NCBI GenBank assembly: GCA_958418815.1
Contig: CATZGB010000059.1
Coordinates: forward strand, 1 to 11,797
Length of the DNA: 11,797 nucleotides
Direction of reading: 5' to 3'
Source of the DNA: an uncultured Bacteroidales bacterium
Lineage (GTDB): Bacteria > Bacteroidota > Bacteroidia > Bacteroidales > Muribaculaceae
Below the pieces are notes generated by a model, which saw only the letters and a list, made by a program, of their open reading frames with translations, was not told the DNA's origin and searched no databases. Made by a program: the position numbers and the translations under genes. Of the stretch, positions 1 to 6,807 are shown piece after piece (positions within the stretch are counted from its first letter, which is position 1; each line of letters starts with the position of its first letter).

Positions 1-55
1 CTGATGTCGCTCGGGGGCCGCTACGCCTCATTCGTCTCCGGCCAGCTGACCTCAT
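1..55 (+). repeat. Direct repeat, copy 1 (exporter gene 3' end)
   Basis: Positions 1-55 equal positions 6644-6698 base for base. The repeat is cut by the window edge, so its true length is unknown and could extend through the whole exporter gene. The two copies are 6643 bases apart in direct orientation. Confidence 0.95.
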
Positions 56-57
56 AG
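1..57 (+). CDS. C-terminal end of a second peptidase-type ABC transporter (partial)
   Basis: The first 57 bases read as 18 codons (LMSLGGRYASFVSGQLTS) and a TAG stop at 55-57. These residues are identical to the last 18 residues of the ABC exporter at 4532-6700, and the DNA is identical over 55 bases, with no synonymous change, up to the first base of the stop codon. It is therefore the 3' end of a paralogous exporter gene whose body lies outside the window. What follows the stop differs from the sequence after the other copy. A short homologous scrap rather than a full gene cannot be excluded from 57 bases, but an open frame ending at the same stop position favours a real gene end. Confidence 0.8.
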   Translation: MMSLGGRYASFVSGQLTS

Positions 58-358
58 GCCTGTTCCGTTCCCAACTCCGCGATTACATATCGTCGAGCCA
101 TAACCTATGTCTGGCTGGCATTGTAGCCATTCCTTCCACTTTTCATTACATACTTCCATCCAGCAGTCTTGGCAACTTTCCATCAAACACCAATTCATCA
201 TAGCAAAAAGTTTTCAATCTTTATTTTTTCATAGAAATTATTTGCACATTTCCAATTCAAACATTATCTTTGTGATATGATTAGTTTTACTCAAACAAAA
301 TAGGTGTGTTTTCCCTCCTATCATCAATTTCATTCTCACTTTTTTAGATACAGGCCAT
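58..358. other. Intergenic region upstream of the peptide precursor
   Basis: This 301-base gap separates the stop of the upstream exporter copy from the precursor start. The left part has mixed composition and the right part (from about 200) is strongly AT-rich. It holds the consensus-type promoter at 241-272 and an implied untranslated leader of about 80 bases before ATG 359. I saw no convincing terminator for the upstream gene; the only inverted repeat is a short one (AGCCA 96-100 with TGGCT 112-116). A 57-codon open frame at 107-280 runs through the promoter and is judged non-coding. Confidence 0.6.
241..272 (+). promoter_or_regulatory. Bacteroidetes-type promoter of the RiPP operon
   Basis: TTTG at 241-244 is followed after exactly 20 bases by TATCTTTG at 265-272. 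This matches the known Bacteroidetes sigma-ABfr promoter consensus (-33 TTTG, 19-21 base spacer, -7 TAnnTTTG). Transcription would start a few bases downstream, near 277-282, giving an AT-rich leader of about 80 bases before the precursor ATG at 359. This is the only full match I found upstream of the five peptide-locus features, so it probably drives the whole operon. Confidence 0.75.
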
Positions 359-655
359 ATGAAAAAAGACAATCAGCTTGCAAGAGTAAATGCTTTCATC
401 GAAAGTCTCTCATTACCATCCACTACAGATGGAATAATTCTTATTGACCTCGAAATGGAATCTTATGGAGCCATTGATCCGCTCGGGACAGATTGGCAAA
501 ACGGCGGCAATTGCAGAAATGACGCAATTGGAGCTTGCAGCACCAACAAAGGAAGCTGCGTAAATTCAAGCATTGGTTGTTCCGGTTCCAAAAACGGAAA
601 AGATTGTGACAACAAATACATTGTCGGAAGTAATTGTCAGCAGGTTTGCTACTGA
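359..655 (+). CDS. Cysteine-rich RiPP precursor peptide with Gly-Gly leader
   Basis: A 98-residue peptide that fits the precursor of a ribosomally made, modified peptide. Residues 1-50 form a cysteine-free leader rich in acidic and hydrophobic residues, ending in Gly49-Gly50, the typical cut site of C39-peptidase exporters such as the one encoded at 4532-6700. The 48 residues after it contain seven cysteines (52, 60, 67, 74, 83, 93, 97) among many Gly, Ser and Asn, and the peptide ends VCY. Six of the seven cysteines are 4 to 10 residues from the next, giving a fairly regular spread. There is no signal peptide or membrane segment. The next gene is a radical SAM/SPASM protein, the enzyme class that installs thioether bonds from cysteine to carbon, so a sactipeptide- or ranthipeptide-like product is inferred. 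I do not recognise a named family. ATG 359 is the only sensible start and lies about 80 bases downstream of the promoter. An unmodified secreted disulfide peptide is the main alternative. Confidence 0.82.
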   Translation: MKKDNQLARVNAFIESLSLPSTTDGIILIDLEMESYGAIDPLGTDWQNGGNCRNDAIGACSTNKGSCVNSSIGCSGSKNGKDCDNKYIVGSNCQQVCY

Positions 656-681
656 CAATTATTGACAATAATTTGTCACAA
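604..681 (+). other. Nested inverted repeats spanning the precursor stop codon
   Basis: A perfect 10-base stem (TAATTGTCAG at 631-640 with CTGACAATTA at 652-661, 11-base loop) contains the stop codon (653-655) in its right arm. It is enclosed by a second perfect pairing, TTGTGACAA (604-612) with TTGTCACAA (673-681). An alternative small hairpin, TGACAA (663-668) with TTGTCA (673-678), competes with the outer one. The motif TTGTC or its complement recurs throughout. There is no run of T after it, so it is not a textbook terminator; a 3' stabilising or attenuating mRNA structure is inferred. Confidence 0.6.
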
Positions 682-713
682 CTACCAACGTAACGAACAA
701 TAATAACTACACT

Positions 714-766
714 CGTATTTGTTTTGTGCGCTGTCTTCGACTAAAGGATAGCACACAAAACGTACG
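714..766 (+). other. Strong RNA hairpin between precursor and maturase genes
   Basis: GTTTTGTGCGCTGTCTT (721-737) pairs with AGGATAGCACACAAAAC (745-761) as a 17-position stem with one C-A mismatch and two G-U pairs, closing a 7-base loop (738-744). Four more pairs (CGTA 714-717 with TACG 763-766) extend it across a small internal loop. No T-run follows, so it is not a classical intrinsic terminator. Position and strength suggest an attenuator or RNase block that keeps precursor transcripts more abundant than maturase transcripts; this role is inferred. Confidence 0.7.
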
Positions 767-823
767 ATGTAATGGCACGAATATACTTAGTGGCGAATAT
801 TTTAGGTGTTTATCAACAAAATT

Positions 824-2128
824 ATGCCTATGAAACTTAGCAAGTTCAACAACTTTATTACCTTACCGAGCGACAAAGTATTGGCATACAACGCATTCAC
901 AAGACGTTATCTCATTATGCCATCCTCTATATCCTCCATTGTCGCCAATCTGCGTGATGAAGGTGATTTCGGCAATCTCAGCAACTCGACTCTTCAATGT
1001 CTTATAGACACCGGTTTTATAATCAACAATGATATTGATGAGTTGACAATACTTGATAATGACATCAACAACCTGGATTTTGACCCAAGCAGTTACGAAC
1101 TGACAGTCAATCCTACTTTGGATTGTAATTTCAGATGCTGGTATTGTTATGAAAAGCACGGGAAAGACACAACATTGAATAAGGACATATTCAATCGAAT
1201 AAAAAAACACCTGAACAACACTCTCAAGCCGCCCGTCGAAACGTTTTACCTCAGTTTTTTTGGAGGCGAGCCATTGCTTCAGTTCGATTATGTGTGCAAA
1301 CCTTTGATGGAATATTCCAAAAACTTATGTTCCGAGAGAGGAATTGACTTGAAGATTCATTTTACATCCAATTCTTTCCTTATCACTCCTTCCATCATTG
1401 ATTTTCTGAAACAATATGTGTGCAGTTTTCAGATAACACTGGACGGAGGAAAAGAATTTCACAACCGAGTCAGATTCACAAGTGACGGCAAAGGGTCTTA
1501 TGACAAAATAATACACAATGTAGAACAACTGGCGAATAATGGAGTAGTTATCACATTGAGAATAAATTACACTCTTGGGAATATCTCCTCTGCAAAAAAT
1601 ATCATCAACGACCTGCTGCGATGTGACATACGTCACCCGGAAAACATACATGTCAATTTCCAACGTGTATGGCAAGATTTTCACAACGGTGGAGATGAGA
1701 CTATAAAGTCTTTCCTTAACGACTTCAAGATGGAACTGATTTCCAACAGAATGAGATTCTGCATTCCTGATATGTTGAACCCAAGAACCAACAGTTGTTA
1801 TGGGGACAAGGTAAATTCTGCTTGCATCAATTTCAACGGAGACTTTTACAAATGTACTGCTCGTGATTTCATAAAAGAAAACCGATGCGGGTGCCTTGAC
1901 ACAGACGGAAACTTGATATGGGATGAGGGAAAGGAAGCTCAATGGGCGACATTGAAATTCTCGCATCCGGCGTGCCGCGTATGCAGGATTGCCCCCATAT
2001 GCCTTAGTGGATGTAGACAAAAAAACATTGAGGGCGCAAAGGAGCTTGGCTGCCCCCTGCGTTACGATGAAAAAAGGAAAGACGGATTGATTCTGCAACA
2101 ATTTGAATCTTTACATATAAATTCATAA
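824..2128 (+). CDS. Radical SAM/SPASM peptide maturase
   Basis: A cytosolic iron-sulfur enzyme of about 434 residues that should modify the precursor encoded just upstream. The N-terminal ~95 residues are a small domain that may bind the leader peptide. The radical SAM cluster motif CNFRCWYC gives Cys101, Cys105 and Cys108 (CxxxCxxC), followed by the SAM-binding motif FFGGEP. The C-terminal region is a complete SPASM domain binding further 4Fe-4S clusters: Cys325-x13-Gly339-x4-Cys344, then Cys384-x2-Cys387-x5-Cys393-x3-Cys397 (CRVCRIAPICLSGC) and Cys410, the full seven-cysteine pattern. SPASM maturases of this type form thioether or carbon-carbon cross-links in RiPPs; which bond is made here cannot be read from sequence. 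The open frame extends to a GTG at 806, but ATG 824 or ATG 830 (starting MKLSKFNNF) is more likely. The gene is clearly AT-rich: the stretch 1501-1560 has 20 G+C of 60. It lies 168 bases after the precursor with the hairpin between them and 47 bases before the beta-barrel gene. Confidence 0.92.
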   Translation: MPMKLSKFNNFITLPSDKVLAYNAFTRRYLIMPSSISSIVANLRDEGDFGNLSNSTLQCLIDTGFIINNDIDELTILDNDINNLDFDPSSYELTVNPTLDCNFRCWYCYEKHGKDTTLNKDIFNRIKKHLNNTLKPPVETFYLSFFGGEPLLQFDYVCKPLMEYSKNLCSERGIDLKIHFTSNSFLITPSIIDFLKQYVCSFQITLDGGKEFHNRVRFTSDGKGSYDKIIHNVEQLANNGVVITLRINYTLGNISSAKNIINDLLRCDIRHPENIHVNFQRVWQDFHNGGDETIKSFLNDFKMELISNRMRFCIPDMLNPRTNSCYGDKVNSACINFNGDFYKCTARDFIKENRCGCLDTDGNLIWDEGKEAQWATLKFSHPACRVCRIAPICLSGCRQKNIEGAKELGCPLRYDEKRKDGLILQQFESLHINS

Positions 2129-2175
2129 TGCAATCAATAATACACTCGTTCATCAAATGACCGATTGACAGTTCT

Positions 2176-4524
2176 ATGTATAAATTACTCAAATATCTGG
2201 CTTGTTTTCTCTTAATCACAGGGGTGACAAAGACTGCTTCTGCCCAAATCAGCGGGTATGTGGTCGATGCGAAAGACAACCCTTTGGAAGGTATTGCGGT
2301 AGTAATGATGCAGTCGCCGGACAGCTTATTTATCAGCGGCACGATGACTGACGCCAATGGTCATTTCGCTTTCACGAGTGGTACGGTTCCTGAAAAGGCG
2401 ATATTAAGAGCCGAGGGAATCGGATACAGAAAAACTGATACGACGGCTGTAAAAGGGACAACCTGCAAGCTCAGACTGGAGAATTCGAATCTCGAGCTTA
2501 ATGAAGTGACTGTCACTCCTCCATCGTTGCAAGTATCTCCGGGAAAATTCACCTTTTACCCAGGAGACATCGCCTCTTATGTCGACGACGGATATTCACT
2601 TCTTGAATATGCTCCTTTATTGCGAATCAACAAGAGAGATGACGCGGTAAGCATCATAGGCAAAGAGAGCACAACTGTGTTTATCAACGGCAAAGAGCCC
2701 ATAGGAGGAGACTATGCCGCCATAAAGCTGCTGCAAGCGGCTGACCCCTCGCGGATAAAGCGTGTCGAGATAATAATGCAGCCGACAATCGCTGATTCGG
2801 AACATGAGTCAATAGTGAACGTGATAATGGCACCACAAAAAGGGAGCCTGGTCACGGCGGATATGTTTCTTCACCATCTGAATGACCGCCTTTCATCCAG
2901 ACAGCAAGTGTTTTATTACGGCGAATATGACCGCTGGCAGTTCTCAGCCAGTTTTCACGCAAACGAGACCAGGGAAAAACGCGATTACCACTCCTCTTAC
3001 ACGACCTACGGCCAAAACACAGGACAGCCCGATATGGTCAGGACAAACGAGAGCACCGAGACCTCCGACAGAAACTGGTTTGATATCAGTCTCGGCGGCA
3101 ATCTCGACCTTGGCCACAGCAATTCCATAGGGATTAATATGCGGTTAGATATGGCTGAGACCAAAGCCTGTTCCAACGTAGTATCCCTGTATCAGCCATC
3201 CGGCTCCTCGCAGGAGACTTTTGAGCAAACCCACAAGCCATACAAACCCTTCGGAAGCGTCACGTTGAATTATGACCATGACTTGGACTCCCTCGGGAGC
3301 AATTTCTGGGCAAAAGCAGCTTTCTATTTTGATGAAGAGCAGGAATCGACGCATTATAATCCGGAATCACCGCTTTTGGCTTACCGAATGCCATTTTCAA
3401 AAAAATCAGTCCAGTTCAAAACGGCATGGAACAAAGTGTTCAATGACAAGCTGTCGCTCCAGCTCGGCACAAAAGCATATCATGACAGACAACACTACAA
3501 AATGTTTGAGAGCAATAATCCGACATCCTCGCCAGATATGCACATTACAGATAACTTCCGTTACATACAAAGCCACGCCGACATATTCGTGGCGTTGGAG
3601 TATGACTTTTCTGAAATCCTCAGAGCCAGAATCGGAGGCACGGGAATGTGGTATGAAAGAATCATAGATCAGTATGTGCAGGACATACACCGAAAATACT
3701 CTAATTTATACCTCTTGCCATCAGTTTCAGTCAGTCTGAACATAAATTCCAATCATATATTAACCGCCGGATATGAGAGCAATCTGCGCCAACCCGACTA
3801 TGGCTCAGTCAATCCAATCGTAAAATGGCAGACCCCGACTTCATACACCCAAGGCAACCCCGATTTGAAGGCGGAGAAAAGCCATGATGTCAGCCTGACT
3901 TACATACTGTTACAGAAAATAGTGTTTGGAGGGAAGTCTTCTTTCAAAAGTAACACCCCAAGATGGGCGGCACTACCGGTCGGGAATGGAATCACTGCAA
4001 GCGGGCCACTGGCCATCGGTAAAACTTCAAAAACAGACCTGTTCGCTTCTTATCAAAATATCTTCCTCAACTATCGATGGATTCTGACGGGGCAAATAGG
4101 GTGGTCTTACCAGCATTTCTCCGAATACGGATTACCCGAATCTTTTGGCATCCATTCCGAAAACTCTTCGCAGTGGAACATGATGCTCGGCAATAGTTTC
4201 TATATGGGTAAGGCGCGTGACTGGAGCATGAATATATCCTTGCGCTGCGAGTCTCCCGTCAATGAACCGTTCTTCAGGCGCGGATGGCTTACTGACATGA
4301 ACCTCGACATCCGCAAGAATTTCAAATGGGGAGGAGCAGTCACGCTTTCTGTCGTAAACCTGTTCGACTCGCGACCCAAAAGTCACTTTGAATGTGACGC
4401 ATACTCCAGCTGGAGCAAAAACACCGGTAGCCAACGTGTCGTGATGTTACGCTTTGATATGACGTTCGGGAAAAAATTTGACACCCGAGACATGAGTGGC
4501 ACATCCGGCATGGGTGGAGAATAA
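2176..4524 (+). CDS. Outer-membrane beta-barrel protein, TonB-receptor-like (family 3)
   Basis: A 782-residue outer-membrane protein. Residues 1-23 are a signal peptide ending in TASA-Q. Residues ~25-105 form a carboxypeptidase-regulatory-like (CarboxypepD_reg) domain beginning ISGYVVDAKDNPLEGIAVV. A TonB-box-like LNEVTVT follows at about 108-114. A plug-like domain (~125-220) carries VFINGKEPIGG and the stretch SRIKRVEIIMQPTI, typical of the Bacteroidota 'outer membrane beta-barrel family 3' group. The remainder is rich in alternating aromatic strands of a large barrel, with a last barrel-like strand LRFDMTFGKKF and a short hydrophilic tail MSGTSGMGGE. The length is normal for the family. 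The stop lies 7 bases before the exporter ATG, so the two are very likely co-transcribed and perhaps coupled. No HlyD-type adaptor is present in the window, so this barrel is the only outer-membrane component seen. It could release the peptide, import it, or protect the producer; a SusC-type nutrient role is less likely because no SusD partner follows. Confidence 0.88.
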   Translation: MYKLLKYLACFLLITGVTKTASAQISGYVVDAKDNPLEGIAVVMMQSPDSLFISGTMTDANGHFAFTSGTVPEKAILRAEGIGYRKTDTTAVKGTTCKLRLENSNLELNEVTVTPPSLQVSPGKFTFYPGDIASYVDDGYSLLEYAPLLRINKRDDAVSIIGKESTTVFINGKEPIGGDYAAIKLLQAADPSRIKRVEIIMQPTIADSEHESIVNVIMAPQKGSLVTADMFLHHLNDRLSSRQQVFYYGEYDRWQFSASFHANETREKRDYHSSYTTYGQNTGQPDMVRTNESTETSDRNWFDISLGGNLDLGHSNSIGINMRLDMAETKACSNVVSLYQPSGSSQETFEQTHKPYKPFGSVTLNYDHDLDSLGSNFWAKAAFYFDEEQESTHYNPESPLLAYRMPFSKKSVQFKTAWNKVFNDKLSLQLGTKAYHDRQHYKMFESNNPTSSPDMHITDNFRYIQSHADIFVALEYDFSEILRARIGGTGMWYERIIDQYVQDIHRKYSNLYLLPSVSVSLNINSNHILTAGYESNLRQPDYGSVNPIVKWQTPTSYTQGNPDLKAEKSHDVSLTYILLQKIVFGGKSSFKSNTPRWAALPVGNGITASGPLAIGKTSKTDLFASYQNIFLNYRWILTGQIGWSYQHFSEYGLPESFGIHSENSSQWNMMLGNSFYMGKARDWSMNISLRCESPVNEPFFRRGWLTDMNLDIRKNFKWGGAVTLSVVNLFDSRPKSHFECDAYSSWSKNTGSQRVVMLRFDMTFGKKFDTRDMSGTSGMGGE

Positions 4525-4531
4525 GACATCT

Positions 4532-6700
4532 ATGAGTTTCAGACAATTTCACTACTACCACCAAATCGAGCAGTCGGATTGCGGGGTGACCTGCCTGAGG
4601 ATGGTCGCCCGGCATTTCGGCCGAAAGATTCCCGTGAAGTTCCTGCGCTCCCGGGCGGATTTGTCGCGCGGCGGCATTTCCGTCAGGGGGCTGAAGGAGT
4701 GCGCGGAATCGATCGGCATGAAAGGATACGGGGTGAAACTCGGTTCCGGGCTGTTGGGGGATGCTCCCCTACCGGCCATTCTCCACTGGAACCAGAACCA
4801 TTTCGCCGTGTTGTGGAAAGTCCGCAAGGGCAAATACTTCGTGGCCGATCCGGCAGCCGGGATGATGGCCTATTCCCGGGAGGAGTTCGACGCGCATTTC
4901 TGCGGCGACGGCGAGAGGGGCATAGCCCTGATTCTCGCCCCGACCGAAGAGTTCCACTCCGTCAGCTTCCCCGCCGACGACAGCCGGGGAAAGATTTTCC
5001 GCGCCCTGCGCGACAGCATCCGGGAGCATTGCTCCACCTACCTGCTCATCCTGTCGCTGGCATTGCTCGCGCTGGGAGCGAGCGTCTTTGTCCCGCTGCT
5101 CATGCAGAAGACCATCGACGAGGGCATCGCCCGGCGCGACATCCCCCTTGTGTGGCTGCTGGTCATCGCCCAGATCGCCATATTCGCGGGAAGCCAGCTG
5201 ACCACATCAGTCTCGGGATATGTGGTCAACAAACTCGGGCTGCAGCTCTCTACCGGAGCCGTGGACCGGTATCTGACGAAACTTGTCAGCCTGCCGCTGC
5301 GTTTCTTCGACTCGCGGGTGAGTTCTGACCTCATCCAGAAGACCTACGACCAGGAGCAGACCCAGCAGTTCATGCTCCAGACCCCGACCACTTTGCTTCT
5401 GACAATCATCAACATCGCGGTGTTCTCCGCGCTGCTGCTGTGGTTCAATCCATGGATTTTCCTCGGTTTCCTTCTGCTCACACTTGCCGGACTGACCTGG
5501 GAGGGATGGATGCTCCGACGCAGGCGCAGCGTGGACTATGACATCCGCACCATCCAATGCCGTAACAACAACAACGTCTACGAACTGGTCAACGGCATCT
5601 CTGACCTGAAAATCCACAACGCCCACAACCACCGGGTGTCGCTCTGGCGCACGCTGCAACAGCGGCTCAACCTGCTGCGGCGGCGCTCCGAAAACATCCG
5701 GCTCATACAGGGGGGCGGCGCGTCATTGCTATACCAATCGCGTGACCTGGCCATAACCGGACTTTGCGCCACTCTTGTCATCGGCGACGCGATGACCCTC
5801 GGGACGATGGTGACCGTCGCGTTTGTCTCCGGACGGCTCGCCACCGGTTTCAGCTCCATCTCTTCCTCACTGTCCTCACTGCAACAGACATCCATCGCCC
5901 TCGACCGCAGCAACGACGTGATGGATGAGCCTGCCGAAACCACTGAGGGGAGAATCAACAGCCTTGACGGCGACATAATCCTCCGGGATGTCACATACAA
6001 GTACCCCGGCTGCGACAGCCGGCCGGTAATCAGCGGCCTTGACCTGACCATTCCCCGGGGAAAGACAACCGCCATCGTCGGCCCGAGCGGATGCGGCAAA
6101 TCCACCCTTATGAAGCTCCTCCAGGGGCTTTACCATCCACAAGATGGCTCCATCACCGCCGGGAAGGCGGATGTGGCCACGCTCCAGCCCCAGGAATGGG
6201 GAAAAATCTGCACAAGCGTATCGCAACAGGGCTACATTTTCTCCGACTCGATAGCCCGCAACATCGCCCTCGGGGAGGAAGCTCCAGACATGGAGAGAGT
6301 GGCAGAGGCAGCCCGCACTGCCTGTCTCGACTCGCTCCTCGACAAACTCCCCCTGAAGTTCCACACCCTAATCGGCCCCTCAGGTATGGAGCTGAGCGGC
6401 GGTGAACGGCAGCGCCTGATGATTGCCCGCGCCGTCTATCGCGACACTCCGGTCATCCTCCTTGACGAGGCCACCTCCTCGCTCGATGCCGAGACCGAAC
6501 GCCGCATCGTAGCCAACCTCTCGGGCTTCTCGGAGGGGCGCACCATGGTCATCGCCGCCCACCGCCTCTCCACCGTCAGCAACGCCGACCTCATCCTGTT
6601 CATGGACTCGGGCCGCATCACCGAGCAGGGCACCCACCGCTCCCTGATGTCGCTCGGGGGCCGCTACGCCTCATTCGTCTCCGGCCAGCTGACCTCATGA
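4532..6700 (+). CDS. Peptidase-containing ABC exporter (C39 peptidase, PCAT)
   Basis: A 722-residue inner-membrane exporter that removes Gly-Gly leaders and exports the peptide. The N-terminal C39 cysteine peptidase has Gln11, catalytic Cys17 (QIEQSDCGVTC), His90 (NHFAVL) and Asp106 (VADPAAG), so it looks active. Membrane segments lie near residues 169-191, 205-225, 286-328 and 405-435. The ATPase domain has Walker A GPSGCGKST (517-525), Q-loop at VSQQGYIF, signature LSGGERQRL (from 621), Walker B VILLDEATSS (641-650) and switch His677 (AAHRLST). The start ATG 4532 is chosen because C39 domains begin just before the QSDCG motif; an in-frame ATG at 4496 would overlap the beta-barrel gene by 29 bases. 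Composition is GC-rich (39 of 60 in 5041-5100), unlike the maturase. Its last 55 coding bases are duplicated at 1-55. Confidence 0.94.
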   Translation: MSFRQFHYYHQIEQSDCGVTCLRMVARHFGRKIPVKFLRSRADLSRGGISVRGLKECAESIGMKGYGVKLGSGLLGDAPLPAILHWNQNHFAVLWKVRKGKYFVADPAAGMMAYSREEFDAHFCGDGERGIALILAPTEEFHSVSFPADDSRGKIFRALRDSIREHCSTYLLILSLALLALGASVFVPLLMQKTIDEGIARRDIPLVWLLVIAQIAIFAGSQLTTSVSGYVVNKLGLQLSTGAVDRYLTKLVSLPLRFFDSRVSSDLIQKTYDQEQTQQFMLQTPTTLLLTIINIAVFSALLLWFNPWIFLGFLLLTLAGLTWEGWMLRRRRSVDYDIRTIQCRNNNNVYELVNGISDLKIHNAHNHRVSLWRTLQQRLNLLRRRSENIRLIQGGGASLLYQSRDLAITGLCATLVIGDAMTLGTMVTVAFVSGRLATGFSSISSSLSSLQQTSIALDRSNDVMDEPAETTEGRINSLDGDIILRDVTYKYPGCDSRPVISGLDLTIPRGKTTAIVGPSGCGKSTLMKLLQGLYHPQDGSITAGKADVATLQPQEWGKICTSVSQQGYIFSDSIARNIALGEEAPDMERVAEAARTACLDSLLDKLPLKFHTLIGPSGMELSGGERQRLMIARAVYRDTPVILLDEATSSLDAETERRIVANLSGFSEGRTMVIAAHRLSTVSNADLILFMDSGRITEQGTHRSLMSLGGRYASFVSGQLTS
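6644..6698 (+). repeat. Direct repeat, copy 2 (exporter gene 3' end)
   Basis: Identical to positions 1-55. Identity stops at the stop codon: TGA here, TAG in copy 1, and the downstream sequences are unrelated by eye. The downstream repeat end is therefore exact, while the upstream end lies beyond the left edge of the window. Confidence 0.95.
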
Positions 6701-6765
6701 ACCACGTCCGCATCCCCATTCCCAATCATTTTTCTGATATCATCTCCATTCTCCCGTTTTTTTTG

Positions 6766-6773
6766 TAATTTTG
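6766..6773 (+). promoter_or_regulatory. Possible -7 promoter element of the ATPase operon
   Basis: TAATTTTG matches the Bacteroidetes -7 consensus TAnnTTTG and lies 34 bases before ATG 6808. No TTTG is present at the expected -33 position (about 6741-6746), so this is a half match. It lies downstream of the exporter stop in an otherwise unremarkable 107-base gap with a run of eight T at 6757-6764. Confidence 0.4.
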
Positions 6774-6807
6774 CATTCAGGCATATTGACCCAACATATA
6801 ATCCCTC

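Noticed and set aside
107..280. Open frame of 57 codons starting MSGWHCSHSF upstream of the precursor, a possible second small peptide.
   Set aside because: It runs straight through the consensus promoter at 241-272, has no promoter of its own that I can see, and its end lies in AT-rich non-coding sequence. It shows no Gly-Gly or repeated cysteine pattern.
806..823. Upstream GTG start for the maturase.
   Set aside because: Two ATG codons (824, 830) follow within 24 bases, and the added residues (MFINKI) look unlike the usual start of such maturases.
1325..2101. A 258-codon minus-strand open frame opposite the maturase.
   Set aside because: The + strand frame contains the full radical SAM and SPASM motifs; the antisense frame has no recognisable domain.
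4496..4531. Upstream ATG start for the C39 exporter, overlapping the beta-barrel gene.
   Set aside because: C39 domains normally begin 10-20 residues before the catalytic cysteine; ATG 4532 gives Cys17 and a clean 7-base spacing after the previous stop.
4579..5328. A 249-codon + strand open frame inside the exporter gene.
   Set aside because: It is an arginine- and proline-rich out-of-frame shadow of GC-rich coding sequence, while the true frame carries all C39 and membrane features.
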